From assembly GCA_905480085.1 (NCBI GenBank), contig CAJQPD010000391.1, positions 1-5,628 on the forward strand: DNA of 5,628 bases, written 5' to 3'. The translations under genes were made by a program, and so were the position numbers. Below the pieces are notes generated by a model that had not been told where the DNA came from, searched no databases, and saw only the letters and a program-made list of their open reading frames with translations. Each line of letters opens with the position of its first letter. Position 1 is the stretch's first letter. Source of the stretch: an uncultured Acidimicrobiia bacterium. Its GTDB lineage: Bacteria > Actinomycetota > Acidimicrobiia > Spongiisociales > JAENVV01. Shown piece by piece: positions 1-5,071 of this stretch.

Positions 1-276
1 ATGATGCGGGTTATGCACGTTGGACCGGGGGCGTAACGTTCCCAGCACCGCGCGAGAGGAATTATCCGGTCCGATTCGCAGAGTGCCGGGCGCCCGCTAG
101 CGGTTGCGCGGTAGTGCTAACCGCCCACGGTCATGGTCGAAGGATGCTCGGCCTGGCCGGTGAAACAGGGCAGACTCGCCGTTGATGGCTCGTGTGCCCT
201 GTGCAATCGTGGATCCCAGGGTCTGAAGGCGTAGGGAGGCGCTCGGAAGTTGGTCGCCGAAACCAAGAGGAACGAA
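1..276. other. Unassigned leader region upstream of the SDR fragment
   Basis: No gene is supported here. A plus-strand frame is open from position 3 to a stop near 189 and enters from the window edge. Its translation has no family signature that I recognise, so it could be either the tail of an upstream gene or chance in GC-rich DNA. The stretch contains a perfect 10-bp palindrome CCGCTAGCGG (94-103) and a GCGGTT/AACCGC inverted pair (100-105 and 119-124). The 8-bp inverted repeat at 165-202 is listed separately. The last ~30 bases hold the ribosome-binding site of the SDR fragment. Confidence 0.4.
165..202. repeat. 8-bp inverted repeat with 22-nt spacer
   Basis: ACAGGGCA at 165-172 is the exact reverse complement of TGCCCTGT at 195-202. 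It lies ~75 bp upstream of the SDR fragment start. It could be an operator or a weak hairpin; arms this short can also arise by chance, and no function is claimed. Confidence 0.35.
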
Positions 277-417
277 GTGGAACGCCTGCAGGGACGAGTA
301 GCGCTGGTGGCTGGCGCAGCCAGCGGGATTGGGCAGGCCATAGCAGAGCGTCTTGCTGATGAAGGGCGGCGGTGCGGTAACGGACGTCATGGACGAGGCT
401 GGCCAGAGCACGGCCGC
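277..417 (+). pseudogene. Short-chain dehydrogenase/reductase, N-terminal fragment with frameshift
   Basis: This is the beginning of an SDR-family NAD(P)-dependent oxidoreductase. The chosen GTG start at 277 follows an AAGAGGA ribosome-binding site at 265-271 with a 5-nt gap. The in-frame TTG at 250 is less likely. The first ~27 residues form the classical Rossmann beta1-alpha1 with the cofactor motif GAASGIGQAIAERLADEG. At about position 365, within a G/C-rich run (gaagggcggcgg), the reading frame slips: the expected beta2 ending (AVTDVMDEAG) continues only in the next frame. At ~418 SDR similarity stops and antisense recombinase sequence begins. Only ~47 of the ~250 residues typical of the family remain, and the catalytic Ser-Tyr-Lys residues are absent, so the fragment cannot be an active enzyme. 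The substrate cannot be inferred. Confidence 0.8.
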
Positions 418-418
418 T

Positions 419-537
419 TCGATGGTGGTTGGGCCGAGCGGCAGGCTCCGGTCTCGGCGGCCCTTGCCGTGGACCATCGCTACGCCGAGGTGGTACAAAT
501 CGACGTCGGTGGTTTTAAGTCCAGCCAGGTCGGCGAC
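419..537 (-). pseudogene. Tyrosine recombinase remnant (copy A, catalytic-core piece)
   Basis: Read on the minus strand, this stretch encodes GLK-TDVDL followed by LGVAMVHGKGRRDRSLPL and GPTTI. That covers the segment just after the first catalytic Arg and includes the conserved beta-hairpin Lys (GKGRR) of tyrosine recombinases. It is a diverged copy of the same segment in the integrase at 3547-4287: the 18-residue run LGVAMVHGKGRRDRSLPL is identical. By eye about 100 of 119 nucleotides match (copy B at 3709-3827). No core-binding domain, catalytic Arg or HxxR...Y half is present. On the low-coordinate side it is fused to the SDR fragment. On the other side it continues in frame into unassigned sequence, which is why a long minus-strand ORF (97-807) spans it; that ORF is a chimera of pieces and not a gene. 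Confidence 0.8.
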
Positions 538-647
538 GACCTCATCTTCGCTTCTACGGCGTCGGACCGTTTCGAATCGACCGTCCACTACCTGGAACGG
601 TACCCGACCTTTCCGAATGATGGCGAGTACACCGTTGGGCTCTATGA

Positions 648-674
648 AGGTTCTCAGCAACGCGCTGAGAACCT
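648..674. repeat. Perfect 11-bp inverted repeat, 5-nt spacer
   Basis: AGGTTCTCAGC (648-658) and GCTGAGAACCT (664-674) are exact reverse complements around AACGC. A 9-mer of the left arm, GTTCTCAGC, recurs at 769-777. The geometry resembles either a strong RNA hairpin or the paired 11-bp arms of a tyrosine recombinase core site, although those usually have 6-8 bp spacers. The position ~110 bp from a recombinase remnant makes the second reading possible but unproven. No T-run follows on either strand, so a classical intrinsic terminator is not favoured. Confidence 0.7.
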
Positions 675-809
675 GCCGGTAGGGGCGATGCTTGGTCTGG
701 TGAAACCATCTGGCTAGCGCTTCAGATCCGTGAGACGGTTGCCCTCGAGAACAGCCGCGGTCCATCCCGTTCTCAGCCTGTTCTGAGTCTTTGAACTCGC
801 ATATCAAGT

Positions 810-830
810 GTCGGTCGCAAAGCGACTGAC
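810..830 (-). terminator. Hairpin downstream of the 862-1602 gene, possible terminator
   Basis: GTCGGTCGC (810-818) pairs with GCGACTGAC (822-830) through nine base pairs, one of them G-U, closing a 3-nt AAA loop. It begins ~31 nt beyond the stop codon of the minus-strand gene, where a terminator would be expected. There is no T-tract, as is common for GC-rich actinobacterial terminators. The assignment rests on structure and position only. Confidence 0.45.
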
Positions 831-861
831 TGGGCGGTCTCCTTCCTGAAGATCCTGCCCC

Positions 862-1602
862 TCACTCAGCTTTCGGTCCGCCTCCCCGTCTCTGGGTGTG
901 CGGAACCACGATGTTCCCGTGAGCGATCTCAATGGCGTTGGACGTCGCTGGCCTGGCGAGATTGAACTCATCTACGACTGCGCCGTCACGGTCGCGGATC
1001 TCGATCCACAATCTGTCGCCGTCGCTGCCGTGATCCTCGACGTAGACGGTGACCTCATAGTTGCCTTCCGGGTCAGCCATCGACGGGTCGCGATAGGTGG
1101 CTTTCGTCGTGAATGCCGCCCACCCGAAACCTGACTCATCGCCGACCGACAGCCCTTCGACTGCGTTCGACTTGACCCGATAGATGCTGCCATCGTCGAG
1201 ATGACGGATCAGCAGGAAGCTGCCCTTGACGTTGGTCGCTTTCTTGTTATACGAGATCGTGAACCCGAAGTTCGTCTTGTCTCCGGTCTCGGGCCATGCA
1301 AGCCATCCGCCTCCGGTCGTGAACCCGAGGCTCGGATCGAAGACCGTCAGCACGTCTTCGCCGATCAAGGAATCAAAGACTGGCTCGTCGAACATCGTGG
1401 CGTCAAGATCACGACGGCCAAGATGCGCAATGCGGCAAAGACCAGCGATCATATTCATCCCGACCTCACTGGCCTGCTCGAAAACATCCGGCAGCTCTCG
1501 ACGAGTGCACCGACCGGTATTTGACGCCGCGGATCCTCCAAACATGCCAGATGCCTGGCCAAAAGCACCATATGCGTATGAGGAGAGCCGGTGATCCCGC
1601 AC
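862..1602 (-). CDS. Protein with C-terminal post-COAP-1-like beta domain, probably 5'-truncated
   Basis: From about residue 72 to 236 the translation matches the pattern of the C-terminal post-COAP-1 type domain found at the end of large secreted actinobacterial proteins. The cues are DPSLGFTTGGGW at 89-100, then a KTNFGF...YNKK segment, a YRVKSNA strand, GWAAFTTKATY, and the closing YEVTVYVEDHG...DRLWIEIRDRDG and GNIVVPH. Such domains normally follow PKD or Ig-like repeats in exported proteins. Here the first ~70 residues show neither repeats nor a signal peptide and do not look like the family. This suggests the gene lost its 5' part and that upstream codons are accidental. The GTG at 1602 is simply the longest start; ATG at 1458 or 1395 is as plausible. 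Function is unknown, probably extracellular adhesion or matrix in intact relatives. The hairpin at 810-830 may end the transcript. Confidence 0.55.
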   Translation of the reverse strand: MRDHRLSSYAYGAFGQASGMFGGSAASNTGRCTRRELPDVFEQASEVGMNMIAGLCRIAHLGRRDLDATMFDEPVFDSLIGEDVLTVFDPSLGFTTGGGWLAWPETGDKTNFGFTISYNKKATNVKGSFLLIRHLDDGSIYRVKSNAVEGLSVGDESGFGWAAFTTKATYRDPSMADPEGNYEVTVYVEDHGSDGDRLWIEIRDRDGAVVDEFNLARPATSNAIEIAHGNIVVPHTQRRGGGPKAE

Positions 1603-1741
1603 AACTTGTCCGCATATTGATCGAGTCCTGGTGGTCCCGCCCGCCCTCTCGGGCGTCGGCTAGCCATTCGAGTTTCCCGGCATGGTCGCCTTCCGATGAG
1701 CCTGCAATCTAAGGTAGCCGCCGGCGACGTATTGGGGGTAT
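1603..1741. promoter_or_regulatory. Divergent intergenic region and operon leader
   Basis: This gap separates the minus-strand gene from the plus-strand membrane operon and should contain the operon promoter. A hairpin with perfect 6-bp arms, CGCCCG (1638-1643) and CGGGCG (1650-1655), lies in it. A TANNNT-type hexamer, TAAGGT at 1710-1715, could serve as a -10, but no convincing -35 was found at the right distance. GGGGG at 1734-1738 is the only purine-rich element before the hupE ATG and sits 3 nt from it, a tight spacing. No metal-responsive operator or riboswitch could be recognised. Confidence 0.35.
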
Positions 1742-2353
1742 ATGAAAACTAAGACGCGACTCGTGGTCGTGGTAGCCATTGTGGCCGGGCTTCTGCTCGT
1801 TCCAACGTTGGCTATGGCGCATGAGAATCAGGTGATTCGTTTCGGTTCCTATTTCGGTGGGGTTGTGCACCCTGTGTTGGGCCTCGATCACCTCTTAGCG
1901 ATGTTGAGTGTGGGAGTGGTGTCGGCGCTAATCGGGGGGCGGGCGATCTGGCAAGTGCCCGCCGTTTTTGTGAGCGCGATGGCCATCGGGGGTACATTGG
2001 GGGTGCTGGGAGTCGACCCCGGCTCGACAGTTATCGAAGGAGCGATTGCATTGTCGGTTCTTGGATTGGGCTTGGTGATCGCGCTCGACCAGCGAATGAC
2101 CGTGCGGGTCGCAATGGCGGCGGTGGCCTTCTTCGGAATCTTCCACGGCGTTGCCCACGGAACCGAAGTACCCGACATTGCCGAACCGGTCGTGTATTCG
2201 CTGGGGTTTCTTACCGGCACGGCGGCAATCCATTTGTTCGGTTTGCTGATCGGCGACATAGCCGGTCGCTACAAGTACGGGCGGACGGTGATGCGGGTGC
2301 CCGGGGGCGTTGTGTCAGCAGTCGGCGCCCTTTTTCTCTTCGGGGGTTTGTAG
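1742..2353 (+). CDS. hupE: HupE/UreJ family membrane protein
   Basis: The protein is 203 aa, the usual full length for HupE/UreJ. A cleavable signal peptide is likely at residues 1-26, ending in AMA, so the mature protein begins with His27, the N-terminal His typical of the family. Signature motifs follow in order: HPVLGLDHLLAM (43-54), FHGVAHGTE (134-142) and the YSLGF...TAAIH helix (152-164), with candidate metal ligands His43, Asp49, His50, His135, His139, Glu142 and His164. About six membrane segments follow the signal peptide. Characterised relatives sit in hydrogenase or urease clusters and mediate nickel uptake; others have been linked to cobalt or remain undefined. Neither hydrogenase nor urease genes are in this window, so the metal is not determined. 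It is the first gene of a three-gene membrane operon and its stop lies 3 nt before the next ATG. Confidence 0.9.
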   Translation: MKTKTRLVVVVAIVAGLLLVPTLAMAHENQVIRFGSYFGGVVHPVLGLDHLLAMLSVGVVSALIGGRAIWQVPAVFVSAMAIGGTLGVLGVDPGSTVIEGAIALSVLGLGLVIALDQRMTVRVAMAAVAFFGIFHGVAHGTEVPDIAEPVVYSLGFLTGTAAIHLFGLLIGDIAGRYKYGRTVMRVPGGVVSAVGALFLFGGL

Positions 2354-2356
2354 ACG

Positions 2357-2971
2357 ATGGTTGACAAACGAAAGATCGCGATTTGGCAGGTGGCCGCCGT
2401 ATTCGGCGTGACGTTGTTGGCGTCCCTCGGGCACTTCGCCTTCGAATTGTCGGGGTTCTGGTATCCGATGACCTTTTTCGGCTCTGTTAATGAATCTACT
2501 TACGAGCATCTCAAGATCTTCTTCTGGGGAGGACTGATCTGGGCGGCGATCCAACATCCGTACACCAAGGAGTACACCAACAACTACTGGGCCGCCAAGA
2601 CGCTGGCCCTGGCAGTGACGCCGCTCGGTATCATCACGTCCTTCTATTTTTACCTGGGAATCTGGTTGCCGCTCTATGGGAAAGGCACTTTGACGCTGGA
2701 CATACTGACAGGTGTCTTCGGCGTTGGTCTCGGCGAGTGGTTGGCTTACCGCTGGATGATTCGTGAACCGTTCCGGCCAGCGATCAAGAAACGGGCCGTC
2801 GCGCTGTTGGCCGTTCTCGTCGTCGCTGCGCCGCTGCTGACGTACTTCCCGCCACGGATATTTCTGTTCGAGAATTTCTGGGGTTACACATACAGCGGAG
2901 ATTTCGGCGTCCTCGACGACTATGGGCCCTACTTGGTTTTCTCGGAACGGTCTAGCCCTGCCGGTGGCTGA
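2357..2971 (+). CDS. DUF6512 family integral membrane protein
   Basis: This 204-aa protein has about five hydrophobic segments, near residues 9-33, 52-66, 82-104, 112-134 and 145-163. The hallmark of the DUF6512 family is clear: a GHFAFELSG motif (25-33) in the first helix, then GSVNESTYEHLKIFFW (42-57), matching the family's VNES-WEH-KL pattern. Polar residues in or beside membrane segments (His26, Glu46, Glu50, His51, Asp115, Glu127) are candidates for ion or metal contact. No function has been established for the family that I know of. The start ATG follows hupE by 3 nt, with CGGGGGT inside the hupE 3' end as ribosome-binding site, implying translational coupling. The C-terminal tail after GVLDDY (about 188-193) is longer and less hydrophobic than I would expect for the family, because the frame runs on into the start of the next gene. 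Confidence 0.82.
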   Translation: MVDKRKIAIWQVAAVFGVTLLASLGHFAFELSGFWYPMTFFGSVNESTYEHLKIFFWGGLIWAAIQHPYTKEYTNNYWAAKTLALAVTPLGIITSFYFYLGIWLPLYGKGTLTLDILTGVFGVGLGEWLAYRWMIREPFRPAIKKRAVALLAVLVVAAPLLTYFPPRIFLFENFWGYTYSGDFGVLDDYGPYLVFSERSSPAGG

Positions 2972-3626
2972 GTCATATACCGTCGGCCTGGCGCTCTACG
3001 ACTACGTGCCGGTCGTGCTCTCGTCGATCGGATTCTTCCTGATCGGTCGTCTCTTAAGGTCTCGATCGCCCATCGGACGTATGGTCTTGGCGGGATGGGC
3101 GCTCATCACGATCGGGGGTGTGGCGAAGGCAACCTGGAAGCTTATTCTCGGGCTCTCCGATGGGGCGACCGACATTCGCTGGCTCGACAACAGTCTCTTC
3201 GTGTTCCTAGGAGCTGGTTTCGTGTTCGCCGCCGTCGGCATCCGGTCAGCGCTGCGGAAGTCAGAGAGCGGATGGCGGACCGCAGCCTGGATCAACGTCG
3301 GCGCCTATGGGTTGGCGGGCATGGCCGCACTCGGGTCGGATGGTCGGGGCTGGTTCTTTATCCTGCTGAGCCTTGCAGCTATCGCAAACACTGTTGCCGT
3401 GTGGCACCTGATCCGATACTCGTGGTCGCAAGGTTGGCGGCGGCCCGGGGTCTTGTTTGCGGTGAACCTGCTGGTGGTTCTTGTCCTCCCAGGCTTTGCA
3501 CGCATTCCCGACCAGACGATCGCTCTTCAATGGACCGAACAGACCGTCAACCTGGTCGCACAAGTAGCCTTCGCTGCTGCCGCCTATCTATTCGTCGGTT
3601 CGCACCTTGGCCAACAGGGCCGGTGA
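2964..3626 (+). CDS. Unassigned protein with seven predicted membrane segments
   Basis: I do not recognise a named family. From the GTG at 2964 the product is 220 aa with seven hydrophobic segments near residues 9-31, 38-64, 71-94, 107-123, 130-152, 162-181 and 195-214. Notable features are LYDYVPVVLSSIGFF at the start of helix 1, and GGVAKATWKLI (51-61), a charged Lys-x3-Lys stretch inside helix 2 that looks conserved or functional. GTG 2964 overlaps the DUF6512 gene by 8 nt, the usual layout for translational coupling. The alternative ATG at 2922 adds 14 residues and a 50-nt overlap; neither has a good ribosome-binding site. The stop codon lies where sequence related to the truncated recombinase begins (~3620), so the last residues (GQQGR) may be replaced and the native C-terminus slightly longer. 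Operon partners suggest a shared membrane complex or transporter. Confidence 0.75.
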   Translation: MAESYTVGLALYDYVPVVLSSIGFFLIGRLLRSRSPIGRMVLAGWALITIGGVAKATWKLILGLSDGATDIRWLDNSLFVFLGAGFVFAAVGIRSALRKSESGWRTAAWINVGAYGLAGMAALGSDGRGWFFILLSLAAIANTVAVWHLIRYSWSQGWRRPGVLFAVNLLVVLVLPGFARIPDQTIALQWTEQTVNLVAQVAFAAAAYLFVGSHLGQQGR

Positions 3627-4287
3627 GCCGCCCCTGTTTCCCAACGAAGTACCAGTCGAGGTGCGCGGATGGCGAGTTCCTTCTGGCACGCTGGTAGCGG
3701 TCCAGGGCTTTGATGGTGGTGGGGCTGAGTGGCAGGCTCCGGTCTCGGCGGCCTTTGCCGTGCACCATCGCTACCCCGAGACGGTCCAGGTCGACGTCGG
3801 TGACTTTGAGTCCGACCACTTCGGCGAGGCGGGCGCCCGTGTCAAGCATGAGCGCGAGGAGTGCCGAGTCGCGGCGCGCGGCGAAGTCAGTACCTTCGCA
3901 CGCCTTGAACAGTTTGCGTAGGTCGTCGGCGGGGACCACTGGTACTTCGGTTACTTCGATCTTGGGTGGTCGCATCCGATCGAAGGGGTTGACAGTGATT
4001 TCTTCTTCGAGGAGCAGCCACTTCCAGAACTGCTGGAGCGCCCGGTAGCGGTTCGAAGCCGTCGAGGCTGAGCGGGTGGTTCGCTGCCAGGTGACGAACG
4101 CTTCGATGTCTTCACGCCCGATTTCGGTACACCGCAGCGAATGCTGGCGTTCGGTCTCGAGGTAGGCGGTAAGCTGATCAGTGGCAGCCAGATAGGTGCC
4201 GATTGTGCGGTCTGCGAGGTTGGCAGCGTCGAGATGACGGCGCCAAGAGGCGGCTAGAAGGCGAATATCGTCAGGATGTTCGGTCAT
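3547..4287 (-). pseudogene. Tyrosine recombinase/integrase (copy B), C-terminally truncated
   Basis: Starting at the ATG at 4287, residues ~8-93 form the helical SAM-like core-binding domain (TIGTYLAATDQLTAYL, then NRYRALQQFWKWLL). Residues ~119-223 begin the catalytic domain. The first catalytic Arg is Arg153 in DTGARLAEVVGLK, and the beta-hairpin Lys is Lys178 in HGKGRRDRSLPL. Similarity ends after the WYFVGKQGRLTG segment (212-223, codon 223 at 3619-3621). The remaining codons to the stop at 3547 are antisense to the neighbouring membrane-protein gene. The HxxR, His/Trp and nucleophilic Tyr are therefore missing; intact relatives are ~300-330 aa. It may still bind DNA but cannot catalyse recombination. 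XerC/D-like integrases of this type move genomic islands or transposon-like units. A longer in-frame extension upstream to 4590 exists but lacks family similarity. Confidence 0.88.
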
Positions 4288-4356
4288 TAGGCATCCGCTG
4301 TTGAAGCGCTGTGCGTGGTAACAGGTCGAGCGACAATTAGAGTTATCCCAAGCCAG

Positions 4357-4366
4357 TATTGCAATA
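4357..4366. repeat. Perfect 10-bp palindrome upstream of recombinase
   Basis: TATTGCAATA is fully self-complementary, is AT-rich in a GC-rich setting, and lies ~70 bp upstream of the recombinase start. An operator for a dimeric regulator or part of a recombinase binding site are both possible; chance is not excluded. Confidence 0.4.
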
Positions 4367-4614
4367 TCACTGCCCGCGTGGGGTCGGTTGGAAACCCTAT
4401 CCGGACCTTCTGACCTGGGGTTCTTCGCGCCGTGGTTTGGGCAACGGAACGCGTTGTTCGGATTCCTGGAACGTGCAAACGGTCTTTGCTGGCCTCGGTA
4501 GGTTCGTTTCGCAAAAAGCTCCCATGGCTTAGACGAACCAGAAATCAATGTCGGCGAGCCGTACCGTGTCCTCAAGTCTGGGGATATCATCGGCTGCGGC
4601 GTCGATTTGCTGGC

Positions 4615-4635
4615 GGGCCGCGGCCCCGAGGGGCC
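4615..4635 (-). terminator. GC-only hairpin downstream of PPOX fragment, possible terminator
   Basis: The 12-bp palindrome GGGCCGCGGCCC (4615-4626) overlaps GGCCCCGAGGGGCC (4622-4635), and both can form very stable stems. They begin 17 nt past the minus-strand stop codon of the protoporphyrinogen oxidase fragment. There is no T-tract. Position and stability fit a terminator retained from the original gene; the alternative is simple GC-rich sequence. Confidence 0.4.
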
Positions 4636-4651
4636 CGGGGCTTGATGGGTA

Positions 4652-5064
4652 TCAGGTCGATGTTTCGGTAGCTATTTGAGTGGTGATCCGGATGGCGTCT
4701 GCCGCGATGTGTCCGACCCCTACCCCCCGATATCCCCAACCGGTGAGATGGAGATTTCGGCCGCTTAGCCGGTCCAGATCCGCCAACCAGGCGTTATGGC
4801 CTACTTCGTATTGGGGGATCCCCGCCCGGTGGCGGACAATCTCGACAAAGGACGGGTCGGGTTCGATTCCGAGGATTCGGGAGACGTCGTTGCCGATCTC
4901 GCCGATGATGCGGTCATCGTCCCATTCGATTACCTCCGGGTTGGTGGCACCGCCGGCGATGACTTTTGCCAACGAATGTCCGTCCGGCGCCCGGCTAGGG
5001 GCGTAGGAAGACTCAAACAGTATCCCGAGAACGATCCCGGGGCCTGGCCGGAACCTACCGAGAG
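4652..5064 (-). pseudogene. hemY: Protoporphyrinogen/coproporphyrinogen oxidase, C-terminal fragment
   Basis: The minus-strand translation from about 5055 down to the stop at 4652 matches the last ~130 residues of the FAD-dependent oxidase of late heme synthesis. The recognisable parts are GIVLGILFESS, then APDGHSLAKVIAGGA, the RHRAGIPQYEVGH segment, and the FAD-contacting HLTGWGYRGVGVGHIAADA near the C-terminus. The full enzyme is ~450-490 aa, and its N-terminal FAD dinucleotide-binding motif (GxGxxG) and substrate pocket are missing. Similarity fades at ~5055-5065, just before the start codon of the divergent integrase-like gene at 5072, so the 5' two thirds were removed or displaced at this breakpoint. 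The longer minus-strand ORF running on to 5593 is antisense to that gene and should be ignored. The fragment is not expected to be functional. Actinobacterial versions are called hemY or hemG. Confidence 0.85.
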
Positions 5065-5065
5065 G
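5060..5065 (+). promoter_or_regulatory. Ribosome-binding site of the integrase-like gene
   Basis: GAGAGG at 5060-5065 lies 6 nt before the ATG at 5072. This sets the start in preference to in-frame ATGs at 4976 and 4796, which fall inside the protoporphyrinogen oxidase fragment and lack such a site. Confidence 0.6.
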
Positions 5066-5071
5066 TCCGAC

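Larger units (their letters stand above)
538..861. other. Unassigned region with inverted repeats
   Basis: A minus-strand frame is open from 807 into the recombinase remnant, and a plus-strand frame is open to a stop at 717. The minus-strand translation (about residues 25-85, with a stretch like ARWFHQTKHRPYRQVLSALL) has a reasonably protein-like composition and could be a fragment of another broken gene, but I cannot assign a family. The region carries a perfect 11-bp inverted repeat (648-674), a 9-bp-stem hairpin (810-830) and four copies of the hexamer GTTCTC/GAGAAC (650-655, 667-672, 746-751, 769-774). Confidence 0.4.
4288..4651. other. Non-coding stretch between recombinase and PPOX fragment
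   Basis: About 360 bp without a supported gene. Immediately upstream of the recombinase is an AT-richer patch (4331-4370) containing the perfect palindrome TATTGCAATA and, on the minus strand, a TTGCAA hexamer that could act as a -35; no matching -10 at ~17 bp is convincing. At 4502-4645 a short plus-strand frame reads ...EINVGEPYRVLKSGDIIGCGVD..., which looks protein-like but has no start codon and no assignable family. Positions 4611-4641 are almost pure G/C. Confidence 0.4.

Noticed and set aside
250..717. 155-aa plus-strand protein beginning with a Rossmann motif
   Set aside because: SDR similarity stops after ~27 residues in this frame and shifts frame. The remainder is antisense to the recombinase remnant and unassigned DNA.
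97..807. Single 236-aa minus-strand gene
   Set aside because: It is a chimera: its middle is a recombinase remnant, its C-terminal half is antisense to the SDR fragment, and its N-terminal part has no recognisable family.
1888..2259. Minus-strand ORF antisense to hupE
   Set aside because: A typical shadow frame of a GC-rich membrane-protein gene; hupE is full length with all family motifs.
1194..4240. 14-bp exact repeat CGTCGAGATGACGG at 1194-1207 and 4227-4240
   Set aside because: Both copies encode an RHLD peptide on the minus strand in unrelated genes; similarity does not extend beyond it, so chance plus codon bias explains it.
4288..4590. N-terminal extension of the recombinase up to 4590
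   Set aside because: The family N-terminus fits the ATG at 4287. The extension has no similarity to integrases and contains the palindromic, probably regulatory, patch.
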